Assembly (NCBI GenBank): GCA_002491605.1
Contig: DKWG01000059.1
Span: 1-40,671 of the forward strand
Length of the DNA: 40,671 bases
Source of the DNA: Ruminococcus sp. UBA7158
GTDB lineage: Bacteria > Bacillota > Clostridia > Oscillospirales > Ruminococcaceae
Direction: 5' to 3'
The notes beneath the pieces were generated by a model that worked only from the letters and a program-made list of their open reading frames with translations, was not told the origin of the DNA and searched no databases. Positions 31,687-40,671 of the stretch are shown piece by piece (the first letter of the stretch is position 1; each line of letters begins with the position of its first letter). A program made the translations under genes and the position numbers.

Positions 31687-33264
31687 ATGAAAATGAGGAT
31701 TGCTTGCATGATTATTTGCGCATTGACAATGGCTTCTGCACTGACAGGCTGCGGAGCGACAAAAACCGACTTTACTATCGCAAAAGAGCTTATTCCGGGT
31801 TCGGATCAGGGATTCAGTATAAGTGAAAAGCTGACTAAGACCAATAAGCCGATCGGCGAACACAACCCTGTAGCTTCCAATGTATTTTTTGCCGACCCTA
31901 CATCGGTTGAGTATGACGGCAGACTTTATGTTTACGGAACAAACGACCAGCAGGAGTTTGACAACAAGTCCGGCACCGGTGAAAACAGCTACGGAAGCAT
32001 CAACTCTTTAGTTTGCTATTCGACAGACGACATGGTCAACTGGACATATGAGAATACTATTCCCGTAACTGAGATATGCACATGGGCAGGCTGTTCTTGG
32101 GCGCCTTCAATTGCGTCAAAGAAGAATGCACTCGGCAAGACTGAGTTCTTCCTCTATTTCTGCAACAGCGCAGGAGGAATAGGTGTTATGAAGTCTGATT
32201 CGCCTACAGGACCTTGGAAAGACCCTATCGGCAAGCCGATAGTTGCCCCTGATTCTCAGGAGCTTAAGGAGGACCCGGTATTTTGGTGCTTTGACCCCGG
32301 CGTAGTTGTTGACGACAACGGAACAGGCTGGCTTGCATTCGGCGGCGGCGACCCGATGCACGCCGGTGAAAATGCTATGTATACCGGTAACTCAAGACTT
32401 GTTAAGCTCGGCTCCGATATGACATCTCTTGACAGTGAAATAATCGTAATTAAAGCTCCTTATCATTTTGAAGCTAATGAGCTTAACTATATCAACGGTA
32501 CTTATGTTTTGACGTATTGTTCAAACTGGTCGGCAAGAGATTTATGGTCTATTAAGCTTAACGCTCCCGAGTCTACCATATGCTCAATGGTATATATGAC
32601 ATCAACAGACCCGCTCAATCCTGACAGCTGGGTATACAGAGGCGAGTATCTTTCAAATCCGAGCTGGCACGGCTACCCGACATCTAACAACCACTCACAT
32701 CTTCAAAAGTTTAATGATAAGTATTACATCCTTTATCAGAACGTTTCACTTTTAGAGAATATGCAGTCGTCAGCAGGCGGATTCAGAAGCATCGGCATTG
32801 ACCCTTGCGAGGTAGATGAAGAAACAGTGACTATCAGCCCGGCTTCAATGACAGACGCAGGTGTTGAGCAGATTAAGAATCTGGACGTGTTTAAGGTTAT
32901 TCCTGCGGAAACTGCGGTTACAACAGCAGGCGTTGCATTCTATAACGACGGTGAAAGAAGCTTTGTAACAAGTATTTCAGACGGCGATTGGATCGGTCTT
33001 TCAAAGGCTGATTTCGGTGCAGGCGCTAACTCGTTTGCTGCAACCGTAAGAGGAAAGGGTATTATCGACATCAGACTCGACGCTCCCGACGGTAAGTCTG
33101 TCGGTTCTCTTCAGTTTAAGTCTGAAAGCGGTCAGTTCCAGACATTTGTCTGCGACCTTGATAAGACCGTTTCCGGTGTACACGATTTGTACTTTGTATT
33201 CAACGGCAACTTCGTGTTCGACGAATGGCAGTTTGCATACATTACCGAGGATGCCGCTGAGTAA
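31687..33264 (+). CDS. Lipoprotein glycoside hydrolase family 43 with C-terminal CBM6-like domain
   Basis: The signal peptide ends in a lipobox, ALTGC, making C22 the lipid-anchored residue, so the enzyme sits on the outer face of the membrane. A GH43 propeller follows: general base Asp in FFADPTSVEYDG, pKa-modulating Asp in CFDPGVVVDDNG, and acid Glu in FEANELNYING. SWAPSIASK is also family-like. Residues about 420-522 (FYNDGERSF to NFVFDEWQFA) resemble a CBM6 beta-sandwich. Arabinofuranosidase or xylosidase action on arabinoxylan is likely. I start at the ATG at 31687 (525 residues), with AAGGA 11 bases upstream; the frame is open further upstream but lacks a signal sequence context. Monocistronic. 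Confidence 0.9.
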   Translation: MKMRIACMIICALTMASALTGCGATKTDFTIAKELIPGSDQGFSISEKLTKTNKPIGEHNPVASNVFFADPTSVEYDGRLYVYGTNDQQEFDNKSGTGENSYGSINSLVCYSTDDMVNWTYENTIPVTEICTWAGCSWAPSIASKKNALGKTEFFLYFCNSAGGIGVMKSDSPTGPWKDPIGKPIVAPDSQELKEDPVFWCFDPGVVVDDNGTGWLAFGGGDPMHAGENAMYTGNSRLVKLGSDMTSLDSEIIVIKAPYHFEANELNYINGTYVLTYCSNWSARDLWSIKLNAPESTICSMVYMTSTDPLNPDSWVYRGEYLSNPSWHGYPTSNNHSHLQKFNDKYYILYQNVSLLENMQSSAGGFRSIGIDPCEVDEETVTISPASMTDAGVEQIKNLDVFKVIPAETAVTTAGVAFYNDGERSFVTSISDGDWIGLSKADFGAGANSFAATVRGKGIIDIRLDAPDGKSVGSLQFKSESGQFQTFVCDLDKTVSGVHDLYFVFNGNFVFDEWQFAYITEDAAE

Positions 33265-33342
33265 TCGGCGCACTGAAATAATGCACTATTTACTGCGATT
33301 AAGCCGTATTTAACTGCTGAGCATTTATATTGAATAAGAAAG

Positions 33343-33384
33343 CTTCCCGAGGTGAGTGGCGTACACTCGCACGGGAAGTTTTTT
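33343..33384 (+). terminator. Intrinsic terminator after the lipoprotein GH43
   Basis: cttcccg (33343-33349) pairs with cgggaag (33372-33378). An inner helix gtgagtg/cactcgc (one G-U) is separated by an internal loop. TTTTTTG follows. Confidence 0.85.
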
Positions 33385-33509
33385 GTTGACAGTCAGTGAT
33401 TTATGCAATATATCAACGCTCTGAATTGTATTATAAAAGAAAAGTCGTGATTAAGAGATTAAGTGAATGTTAAAAATCTTAAGATTCAGTTACAATTATG
33501 TGAAATCGA

Positions 33510-33537
33510 TTGATTTATTTTTCATATGCACTATAAT
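33510..33537 (+). promoter_or_regulatory. Promoter of the MacB-type ABC operon
   Basis: TTGATT, 16-base spacer, perfect TATAAT. Its -10 box overlaps an in-frame ATG at 33526, which rules that codon out as the gene start. Confidence 0.7.
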
Positions 33538-33576
33538 GTATTAGTAACGACTGCTATAAGAAGGGAGAATTATCGG

Positions 33577-34506
33577 ATGGCAGAAGAAGTTAAAACGTTT
33601 ACCGATTCGTCGCCCGCAAAGAATAAAGAAGCTCCGATGCTTAATGATACAGATTTAAAGACTGCACCGTTGAATGAGCAGACTGACGGCGGACTTCGCC
33701 AAGCCTCGGCAGTTCAGCCCATTGAGGAAAACATCAAAGACCCCAATGTGTCGGCTAAGCCTGCTATTGTGATTAAAGACCTTGTCAAGATATTCACAAT
33801 AGGAAAAGAAAAGGTCAGGGCGTTGGCAGGAATCAATCTTGTCGTCAATCAGGGCGAGATAGTGTGCCTTTTGGGTACGTCAGGCTCAGGTAAGTCAACG
33901 CTTCTGAATATGATGGCGGGGCTTGAAAAGCCGACTAAGGGCACGGTTACGATATACGGCGAGCGCATTGACAAAATGAGCGAGCGAAAGCTTGCAATGT
34001 TCCGTCAAAAGAATATGGGCTTTGTATTTCAGTCATATAACCTGCTGCCTAATTTCACAGCTATCGACAATGTCGGAATGCCTTTGGCGTTTTCGGGCGT
34101 TAAGCGAAAGGTTAGAGACAAGAGGGCAAAGGAGATGCTCAAGCTCTGCGGCTTGGGCAAGCGAATGAGGCATAAGCCTACTCAGATGTCCGGCGGACAG
34201 CAGCAGCGTGTCGGAATAGCAAGAGCCTTTGTCGGAAAGCCCAAAATAGTATTTGCGGACGAACCGACAGGTAACTTGGACACAAGAACTACCATAGAGG
34301 TCATGGAAATGATGGTTTCGATGTCAAGAGAAAATCATCAAACGCTTGTTATAGTAACTCATGACACGGAAATTGCCGCCTATGCCGATAAGATTTATCA
34401 TATAATCGACGGTGTGATATCATCTGTTGAGGATAATACTCATAAGCAAATCGGAGTAGGCTCCGAGGAAGCTGCCGAGATAATCAGGGCGGCCGAATCA
34501 GTATAA
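33577..34506 (+). CDS. ABC transporter ATP-binding protein, MacB/LolD type
   Basis: Residues about 67-300 are an ABC ATPase: Walker A LLGTSGSGKSTLLN, Q-loop FVFQSYNLLPNFT, signature MSGGQQQRVGIARA, Walker B IVFADEPTGNLD, H-loop VTHD. This subgroup works as mechanotransmitter machines with FtsX/MacB permeases. The first 60 residues are an acidic, Ser/Pro/Asn-rich extension with no known domain. The ATG at 33577, with AAGGGAG 9 bases upstream, gives 309 residues. A surface protein and a MacB-like permease follow on the same strand (gaps of 19 and 36 bases), forming one operon. Confidence 0.94.
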   Translation: MAEEVKTFTDSSPAKNKEAPMLNDTDLKTAPLNEQTDGGLRQASAVQPIEENIKDPNVSAKPAIVIKDLVKIFTIGKEKVRALAGINLVVNQGEIVCLLGTSGSGKSTLLNMMAGLEKPTKGTVTIYGERIDKMSERKLAMFRQKNMGFVFQSYNLLPNFTAIDNVGMPLAFSGVKRKVRDKRAKEMLKLCGLGKRMRHKPTQMSGGQQQRVGIARAFVGKPKIVFADEPTGNLDTRTTIEVMEMMVSMSRENHQTLVIVTHDTEIAAYADKIYHIIDGVISSVEDNTHKQIGVGSEEAAEIIRAAESV

Positions 34507-34525
34507 AGAGAAAGGAAAAAAGATT

Positions 34526-36397
34526 ATGAAAAGAATTTTAGCACTTTTGTGCGCTGCGTTTTTAGTTTTGACAATGGCGACAGGCGTATTTGCCGATGAA
34601 GGCAACGGCAACCCGATTGTTCCGACATTTGAAACTTCATACGGCGTTTCAATAGACAGCCCGACTGTCAGCTCACAGTACATAAACGCCGGCGACACTT
34701 TTAATATAAGCTTTTATTTAAACGGCAACTCGAAGACGACATGGGTTTATCCCGACGGCTCAAGGCTTCCGTCGTCATATTCAAGCTGGGATAACACCGC
34801 TAAGACAACAGCGTCGGTATCCGGCAACGGCTTTACTCTTGCAGGTGCTTTGGCAGAGCAGGAGCTTGTAAACGGACGAAACACAGTTTCCATTCTTTCA
34901 GACAGCTCTCTTAAGTCCGGCAGATATCAGGTTACATTGACCGTAACCTGCACAGGAGCAGACGGCAAATCGGTAAGCGATGCAAGAACATTTAATATTG
35001 ACATTGAGTCTTCTGAGGTTGAGCTTGAGGAAAACAGCGATACACCTAAGTTTACCTTGACAGGCGCTTCTATCCCCGAGGGCAAGGGCAAGTCAAATCT
35101 TTCAACTAAGCTCTCTATTTCCTTGACTAATGAAACAAATTACCCTGCAAACGACGTCAGCGTCACACTTACAGGTCTCGGCGATCTTATTCTCAATACA
35201 TATACAGATACCGTCAACATAGGCTCTGTCGCTGCAGGTGACGAGATAAAGGCAACCTTCCCTGTTAAGTTCCCCGAGTATCCTCAGCTTCAGACAACAT
35301 TGACTGCTAAGGTCGACTACAAGGACGCACAGGGCAACCAGCATACAGATAATGTTAATATCTACTTGCAGGCAAAGGTTAAGGAAAAGGAAGAAAACAA
35401 GGACGATAAGACCTTAACTCCTAAGGTTATCGTTTCAAGCTACTCTGTAGACGTAGAAAAGGTAATTTCAGGCGAAGAGTTTGTTTTGACCTTCATCTTA
35501 AAGAACACCAGCCACGACAAGGACATTATGAATATGACAGTTAACGTCAACACAATGTCCAGCGGCTCAAGCGGAAACGGTCAGTCTGCAAACGAAACTG
35601 TTTTCTCGCCTATCGACGGCGTTACATCCTTCTACACTGAAAAGCTCGAGAAGGACGGCGAGGTCGAATATAAGATTCGCTTAAAGACCAGCGCATCTGC
35701 CGGTGCAAAGTCATACCCGATTGAGATTGGCTATAAGTTTGAGTATGAAAGAAACGGCGTTTACAACTCAGGCGACGCTTCAATGCCTATCAATATCCCC
35801 GTAACTCAGCCTATCAAGTTTGAGCTTATGGAATGGTATCCGCCGGAGGAATGCCCTGCAAGCGGAACATCGATTTCCTTCCAGTACTTCAACAAGTCTA
35901 AGAACCCGATGACCAACCTTGCAGTCAGCATGGAAGGCGATTTCACTATGCCCACTCAGTATGTAGGCACATTGAACGCATCAAGCTACGACTTCTTTGC
36001 CGGTCAGATTACTCCTAACGATCCCGGTGCTGTAGGTCAGAAAAAGAACGCAATACTTGTGTTCACATTTGAAGACGCATCCTCAAATGAGCAAAGAGTT
36101 GAATATCCCTTTGAGGTTACAGTGACAGAGGCAGCTGCAATGAATCCCGGTGACCCCGGTATGATGATGCCCGGAGACGTTATGGATCCCGGCATGATGG
36201 ACCCCGGAATGGATCCCGGTATGTTTGACCCCGGTATGGACGCTAACGGCGACAACGTAGACGGAAGCGGTCTTCCCGGATGGGCTAAATATGCAATAGG
36301 CGGCGGCATACTTGCAGTAGTTATCGTTATAATTGTTGTTATAGTTGTCGTATCTAAGAAGCGCAAGGTAGCTTTATATGATGAGGATGATGAATAA
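34526..36397 (+). CDS. Secreted single-pass surface protein with CARDB/COG1361-like domains
   Basis: A signal peptide (RILALLCAAFLVLTMATGVFA, cleavage about residue 23) and one C-terminal transmembrane helix (about 589-609), with a short KKRK...DEDDE tail inside, place nearly 600 residues outside the cell. Repeated beta-sandwich-like units with the pattern of CARDB/COG1361 (S-layer-related) modules are seen, for example FTLTGASIPEGKGKSNLSTK and VIVSSYSVDVEKVISGEEF. Residues about 540-575 are a Pro-Gly-Met-Asp repeat (DPGMMDPGMDPGMFDPGM). Its position between the ATPase and permease suggests it is the extracytoplasmic partner of the ABC complex, replacing MacA. The function is unknown. Confidence 0.8.
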   Translation: MKRILALLCAAFLVLTMATGVFADEGNGNPIVPTFETSYGVSIDSPTVSSQYINAGDTFNISFYLNGNSKTTWVYPDGSRLPSSYSSWDNTAKTTASVSGNGFTLAGALAEQELVNGRNTVSILSDSSLKSGRYQVTLTVTCTGADGKSVSDARTFNIDIESSEVELEENSDTPKFTLTGASIPEGKGKSNLSTKLSISLTNETNYPANDVSVTLTGLGDLILNTYTDTVNIGSVAAGDEIKATFPVKFPEYPQLQTTLTAKVDYKDAQGNQHTDNVNIYLQAKVKEKEENKDDKTLTPKVIVSSYSVDVEKVISGEEFVLTFILKNTSHDKDIMNMTVNVNTMSSGSSGNGQSANETVFSPIDGVTSFYTEKLEKDGEVEYKIRLKTSASAGAKSYPIEIGYKFEYERNGVYNSGDASMPINIPVTQPIKFELMEWYPPEECPASGTSISFQYFNKSKNPMTNLAVSMEGDFTMPTQYVGTLNASSYDFFAGQITPNDPGAVGQKKNAILVFTFEDASSNEQRVEYPFEVTVTEAAAMNPGDPGMMMPGDVMDPGMMDPGMDPGMFDPGMDANGDNVDGSGLPGWAKYAIGGGILAVVIVIIVVIVVVSKKRKVALYDEDDE

Positions 36398-36433
36398 GGA
36401 GTTTTGCGGCTTAAAAGAAAGGCATGGTTATAA

Positions 36434-37900
36434 ATGAGAAAAACCGATGTTTTGCGATTTGCCGGAGGAAACTTCTTAAGACGTAAGGCAAGAAGTGCTT
36501 TAACCGTATTGGGCGTTATAATCGGAACTGCGGCTGTTGTTATAATGCTTTCCATAGGTATAGGCATGAACAAGGGCTTTGAGGATCAGATAAATTCCTA
36601 CGGCAACATCAAAGAAATAAACGTTTGCGAACGTTACGGAACTATTAATGAGGAAACAGGTGAGTGGGAGCAAAACGAAAGCCGTGCTCCGCTCGACGAC
36701 ATCACTTTAGCAGACCTCAGAGCTATTGAAGGCGTTGAAGCAGTAACGCCGAAAAGTCAATACTGGGGAGTTATGATAAAGGACAACAAGGAAAAAGCGT
36801 CGAATGCGCAGATAGTCGGTATCGACGCCGCTTCAATGGAGGACTTCGGCTACGAAATCTTATACGGCAGACTGCTGAACGAAAGCGATATCGGAACAAA
36901 TAATTTCGTCATGTGCTTCAATATGCCCTTCTACTTCTATGAAATGAGAGGCGGAGAAGAGGTTTATTGGCACGACTCTGTTGAAGGCGAGGAGCTTCCG
37001 TTTAACCCCGTAGGCGATTACAGATATCAGTTTACATGGTACTGGAACTACGGCACAGGCGCTGTCGACACGACAAGACCGAGAATCAAGCTTGTTGACG
37101 GAAAGTGCGTCGGTATCCTTGCTCAGAAAAAGGGCGGCGACTATTCGCAGGAAATATACATGGACGTCAAGAGCGTGCAGGAGCTTCAGAAAACCCTGCA
37201 GGCAAACCAGGATAAGTACTACGGCAGAGGCGACGAGCCATCGTACGGCGGTGTGGTTGTAATAAAAAGCGATAGGGCTGTGATAGGCGGCGGAATATCA
37301 ATCGGCGGCAGCACTACATCCGATACAGACAGAAAGAGCATTTACGACAACATAACTGTTTTAGCTAAGGACCCTAAGAAAGTTCAGGACATTGAAAAGC
37401 AGATTCAGGAAATGGGCTATGAAACCAATTCATCTATGGAGTGGCTTACTCAGCTTCAGGAGCAAACAAAGTTTCTGCGTTCCATTTTGGGCGCTATAGG
37501 TGTTGTTGCATTCTTTGTTGCGGCAATCAGTATTGCCAATACAATGGTAATGTCTATTTATGAGAGAACAAGAGAAATAGGCATTATGAAGGTTTTGGGC
37601 TGCAAGCTCTCGGATATAAGGGGAATGTTCCTTATTGAAGCTGCAATTATAGGCTTTACCGGCGGAGTTTTGGGCGTTATATTCAGCTACGGAATGTCGG
37701 CGCTTGTAAATATGCTCGCTGGAAAAGGCGGTATGAGCATGATGGGAATAGACGCTGCAACCTCCAATTTGTCCGTAATACCGTTATGGCTTGATATAGC
37801 TGCGCTTATTCTGGCAACGGCGGTAGGCGTTCTCGCAGGACTTTATCCTGCAATCAGAGCTACAAGGCTTTCAGCACTTGAAGCTATTAAGAACGAGTGA
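36434..37900 (+). CDS. MacB/FtsX-family ABC transporter permease
   Basis: The 488 residues have the MacB topology: one N-terminal helix (ALTVLGVIIGTAAVVIMLSI) and a large extracytoplasmic domain (about 45-345). Three C-terminal helices follow (about 352-378, 405-430 and 448-475), with VMSIYERTREIGIMKVLGCK between and TRLSALEAIKNE at the end. It pairs with the ATPase encoded at the start of the operon. MacB-like systems act on peptides, lipoproteins or envelope stress signals; the substrate here is unknown. AAAGGC upstream is a weak ribosome site. Confidence 0.93.
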   Translation: MRKTDVLRFAGGNFLRRKARSALTVLGVIIGTAAVVIMLSIGIGMNKGFEDQINSYGNIKEINVCERYGTINEETGEWEQNESRAPLDDITLADLRAIEGVEAVTPKSQYWGVMIKDNKEKASNAQIVGIDAASMEDFGYEILYGRLLNESDIGTNNFVMCFNMPFYFYEMRGGEEVYWHDSVEGEELPFNPVGDYRYQFTWYWNYGTGAVDTTRPRIKLVDGKCVGILAQKKGGDYSQEIYMDVKSVQELQKTLQANQDKYYGRGDEPSYGGVVVIKSDRAVIGGGISIGGSTTSDTDRKSIYDNITVLAKDPKKVQDIEKQIQEMGYETNSSMEWLTQLQEQTKFLRSILGAIGVVAFFVAAISIANTMVMSIYERTREIGIMKVLGCKLSDIRGMFLIEAAIIGFTGGVLGVIFSYGMSALVNMLAGKGGMSMMGIDAATSNLSVIPLWLDIAALILATAVGVLAGLYPAIRATRLSALEAIKNE

Positions 37901-37966
37901 TTTCGTTCTGACGACAATATGTACAGGGCTAAGAACTGTATAACTTTAATCATAATTTTACCAATC

Positions 37967-37999
37967 AGCCCGACGGAGCTTCTCGCTTCGTCGGGCTTT
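37967..37999 (+). terminator. Terminator of the ABC operon
   Basis: agcccgacg (37967-37975) pairs perfectly with cgtcgggct (37989-37997). The tail is short (TTTGTGTG). Confidence 0.75.
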
Positions 38000-38154
38000 G
38001 TGTGTAATGCAGCGATGAGACTTTGAGATTTTGGATTTTTGACACTGCATATAATATCATCGCCTTGACGTTGGCTACAAAAATTCAGGACTGTTTTTGT
38101 GCGAAATAGACAGAAAAAATCTTTAAGTGTCTTGAATTAATTGGGAATTGATTG

Positions 38155-38183
38155 TTGACATATTAATTCTGCGATAGTATAAT
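38155..38183 (+). promoter_or_regulatory. Consensus sigma-A promoter of glgP
   Basis: TTGACA, exactly 17 bases, TATAAT: a full consensus match, about 45 bases before the start codon. It predicts strong basal expression unless repressed. Confidence 0.88.
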
Positions 38184-38228
38184 AAATAGATGTATGATAA
38201 TCGGTAAAAAAATTTAGGAGTGATTTCG

Positions 38229-40637
38229 ATGTCTTTATCTTCAGAAAAGATATATACCAAGGAAGGACTTAAGGAAGAATTAATTCAAGTGCTTGATACA
38301 AAATTCAACGTCAAGCCGTCAAACGCTTCCGACAGACAGGTTTATGAAGCGTTGTCCTCAATTATTGTAAATGAATTGACCGATAAGCGTCATAAGTATA
38401 CGACCAAGGTTCATTCAGAGGGCAGAAAACAGGTTTATTACATCTCAATGGAATTTTTAATGGGCAGATCCCTCAAGACAAATCTTTATAACCTTGGAAT
38501 GGTTAAGGCTGCCGAAGCAGCTTTGAAGGATTTGGGCATAAAGCTCAGCTCTTTATATGAGCAAGAGCCCGACGCAGGTCTGGGCAACGGCGGTCTCGGC
38601 AGACTTGCTGCTTGTTATTTAGACGGCATGGCAACCGACGGCTATCCTGCTACCGGCTATTCTATCCTTTATGAATACGGCATATTCTGTCAGAAGATTG
38701 AGGACGGATGGCAGGTTGAGCTTCCCGACAACTGGCTTCCGGGCGGAAGATGCTGGTTGGTTGAGCACCCCGAGTCTCAGATTGAAGTTCATTTCGACGG
38801 TAACCTGAGAGAATACTGGGACAGCCACTATCATCATGTCTCGTTGGAAAACTATACAACGGTTATTGCAGTTCCTTACGATATGTACGTCTCAGGCTAC
38901 GACAGTGAAGCGGTTTCAAAGCTTCGTCTTTGGAAGGCAGTTTGCCCGTCGTTTGATATGGGCGACTTTAACTCAGGCAACTATCAGAAGGCACTGGGTC
39001 AGAATATAGTTGCACAGGCTATTTCAAAGGTTCTCTATCCTAACGATAACCACAACGACGGCAAGTCGTTAAGACTTCGCCAGCAGTATTTCATGTGCGC
39101 AGCGTCAATAGGAGATATAGTCAACCACCACATGGCTACCTACGGAACCTTAGACAATCTTGCAGAAAAGGTTGCCATTCAGATTAACGATACTCACCCG
39201 ACTCTTGCAATCCCCGAGCTGATGAGAGTTCTTCTGGACGACTGCGGATATCCTTGGGACAAGGCTTGGGATATCGTTAAGAACACCTTTGCATATACAA
39301 ACCACACCGTTATGGCGGAGGCTTTGGAGAAGTGGAATTCAAATCTTTTGAACACCGTTATCCCGAGAATCTATTCTATCATTGTTGAGATCAATAACAG
39401 ATATTGTGCCGAGCTTTGGGAAAAGTATCACGATCATCAAAGAGTAAGCGCAATGTCAATAATTCAGAATAATACAGTGCACATGGCAAGACTCTGCGTT
39501 GCGGCTTCTCACAGCGTCAACGGCGTTTCAAAGATTCATTCTGAAATTATCAAGAGAGACGTTTTCAGAAACGAATACGAGAACACTCCCGAGAAATTCA
39601 CAAACGTTACAAACGGTATAGCTTACCGTAGATGGCTCTATCAGTCCAACCCCGAGCTTTGCAAGCTCTTAGACGATACTGTCGGAAAGGGCTATCTTAA
39701 GAATGCAGATGAGCTTAAAAAGCTTGAAGCATATGCCGATGATGCCGACGTTTTGAATCGTTTGGCGCAGATTAAGCTCGCAAATAAAAAGAGCTTTGCC
39801 AAGTATTTAAAGACAAACAGGGGAGTTATAATTGACCCTGAAACCCTGTTTGACGTTCAGGTTAAGCGCTTGCATGAGTATAAGCGTCAGCATTTGAATC
39901 TTTTGAACATTGTTTCAGAGTATAACTACCTTTTGGAGAATCCTAATGCCGACTTCCTGCCCAAGACTTATATTTTCGCAGCAAAGGCAGCTCCCGGATA
40001 TTATCTTGCTAAGCAGATCATTAAGCTCATATGGAGCTTGGGTGAGGAGATAAAGAAGAACCCTGTTATATCCCAAAAGCTCAGGGTTGTATTCTTGGAA
40101 AATTACAATGTCTCACTTTCCGAGCTTTTAATGCCTGCATCTGAGGTATCAGAGCAGATTTCCCTTGCCGGCACTGAGGCGTCGGGAACAGGAAACATGA
40201 AGTTCATGCTCAACGGCGCGGTAACCCTCGGCACTAAGGACGGCGCAAATATCGAAATAGGCGAGGCTTGCGGAGCTGACAACATTATCAATTTCGGTAT
40301 GACTGTTGAAGAGGTCGAGCACAAGAAACGCTCGGGATATTCACCTATCTATCTTTACAGCTCAGACCCTGTTATCAAGGCTGCTATCGACAGAATCGAC
40401 TCCGGCATAAACGGCACCAAGTTTGACGAGGTTGTTCACTCTTATAAGTACAGCGACCCGTATATGGTTCTTGCCGATTTCAGATCCTATCAGCAGGCTC
40501 AGAGCTACGTTTCCAAGACCTACGCAGACACATTGAAGTGGCAGAGAATGTCGCTTATGAACATTGCAAATGCAGGTATTTTCTCAGCAGACAGAGCTGT
40601 TGAGGATTACGCAAGGGATATATGGGGACTGAAGTAA
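38229..40637 (+). CDS. glgP: Glycogen/starch (maltodextrin) phosphorylase
   Basis: A GT35 phosphorylase releasing glucose-1-phosphate from alpha-1,4-glucans with PLP. The 802 residues include YYISMEFLMGRSL, EPDAGLGNGGLGRLAACYLDG, IQINDTHPTLAIPELMR, TNHTVMAEALEKW, RRWLYQSNPEL, VKRLHEYKRQHLN and the PLP-lysine segment GTGNMKFMLNGAVTLGT. I choose the ATG at 38229, with TAGGAG about 8 bases upstream; an in-frame GTG at 38220 overlaps that ribosome site. No other glycogen gene is adjacent. No signal peptide is seen, so it acts on intracellular glucan. Confidence 0.97.
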   Translation: MSLSSEKIYTKEGLKEELIQVLDTKFNVKPSNASDRQVYEALSSIIVNELTDKRHKYTTKVHSEGRKQVYYISMEFLMGRSLKTNLYNLGMVKAAEAALKDLGIKLSSLYEQEPDAGLGNGGLGRLAACYLDGMATDGYPATGYSILYEYGIFCQKIEDGWQVELPDNWLPGGRCWLVEHPESQIEVHFDGNLREYWDSHYHHVSLENYTTVIAVPYDMYVSGYDSEAVSKLRLWKAVCPSFDMGDFNSGNYQKALGQNIVAQAISKVLYPNDNHNDGKSLRLRQQYFMCAASIGDIVNHHMATYGTLDNLAEKVAIQINDTHPTLAIPELMRVLLDDCGYPWDKAWDIVKNTFAYTNHTVMAEALEKWNSNLLNTVIPRIYSIIVEINNRYCAELWEKYHDHQRVSAMSIIQNNTVHMARLCVAASHSVNGVSKIHSEIIKRDVFRNEYENTPEKFTNVTNGIAYRRWLYQSNPELCKLLDDTVGKGYLKNADELKKLEAYADDADVLNRLAQIKLANKKSFAKYLKTNRGVIIDPETLFDVQVKRLHEYKRQHLNLLNIVSEYNYLLENPNADFLPKTYIFAAKAAPGYYLAKQIIKLIWSLGEEIKKNPVISQKLRVVFLENYNVSLSELLMPASEVSEQISLAGTEASGTGNMKFMLNGAVTLGTKDGANIEIGEACGADNIINFGMTVEEVEHKKRSGYSPIYLYSSDPVIKAAIDRIDSGINGTKFDEVVHSYKYSDPYMVLADFRSYQQAQSYVSKTYADTLKWQRMSLMNIANAGIFSADRAVEDYARDIWGLK

Positions 40638-40671
40638 AAATATTTTGAAAATGTATGTGCTAAAATGATAA

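Larger units (their letters stand above)
33265..33576 (+). promoter_or_regulatory. Intergenic region: terminator and ABC operon promoter
   Basis: A 312-base gap. After the GH43 terminator, a TTGACA (33386-33391) with TATATC 17 bases on gives a possible promoter. A better one is TTGATT (33510-33515), a 16-base spacer and TATAAT (33532-33537), about 40 bases before the ABC gene. No gene is seen. Confidence 0.6.
37901..38228 (+). promoter_or_regulatory. Intergenic region: ABC terminator and glgP promoter
   Basis: A 328-base gap with a terminator at 37967-37999 and the glgP promoter at 38155-38183. The 150 bases between hold nothing I can name. Confidence 0.7.

Noticed and set aside
32010..32030. 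0A-like TTCGACA inside the lipoprotein GH43 and at other coding sites (for example near 24060)
   Set aside because: These lie inside genes, and a few such 7-mers are expected by chance in 40 kb.

Overview
The window reads as chromosomal DNA of an anaerobic, gut- or rumen-type Clostridium (Firmicutes, probably Oscillospiraceae/Ruminococcaceae). The reasons are moderate G+C content, AGGAGG-type ribosome sites, sigma-A promoters, a Trp T-box, a Spo0A-type regulator, DegV proteins, arabinoxylan-directed GH43/GH31 enzymes and glycogen phosphorylase. The taxon is inferred from gene content only. I see no insertion sequence, prophage, CRISPR array or rRNA.

Layout. 1-4.3 kb: a RadC-family protein, then glmM-glmS (amino-sugar precursors for the wall). 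4.3-5.7 kb: a lone Spo0A-type response regulator whose receiver has lost several phosphorylation-pocket residues. 5.7-7.8 kb: a membrane-anchored beta-helix carbohydrate-binding protein. 7.86-10.5 kb: a tryptophan T-box leader, trpS and ychF. 10.6-14.8 kb: a thiol/sulfur redox island (ccdA, TlpA-like protein, thioredoxin, Crp/Fnr regulator, CoA-disulfide-reductase/rhodanese). 14.8-19.1 kb (minus strand): an intracellular GH43-GH31 pair. 19.5-28.7 kb: a compact aromatic amino acid operon holding all seven shikimate steps plus tyrA and pheA, followed by degV. 28.7-30.6 kb: a membrane XRE regulator and a second degV. 30.7-31.4 kb (minus strand): tRNA-Leu(UAA), a 64-residue small gene and tRNA-Ala(CGC). 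31.6-33.4 kb: a lipoprotein GH43-CBM6 enzyme. 33.5-38 kb: a MacB-type ABC module with a large surface protein. 38.2 kb to the end: glgP.

The most striking element is in front of the aromatic operon. A sigma-A promoter is followed by a well-formed ribosome site and a 19-codon ORF, MLRAYFYNAYYFYFTQLQF. It has 9 Phe/Tyr codons out of 19, five of them consecutive, and no Trp. About 50 bases later comes a strong intrinsic terminator, and then aroF. A helix can form over the aromatic codons, and another can compete with the terminator. This is the architecture of ribosome-mediated transcription attenuation (as in pheL/trpL of enteric bacteria), here apparently sensing Phe and Tyr in a Firmicute. 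The operon makes Phe and Tyr but carries no trp genes, which matches the leader codons. Trp charging is sensed separately at trpS by a T-box with a UGG specifier.

How the genes fit together: surface glycan capture (beta-helix protein, lipoprotein GH43) could feed oligosaccharides to the cytoplasmic GH43/GH31 pair, while glgP mobilises stored glucan. These links are inferred from predicted location and family, not shown by the sequence.
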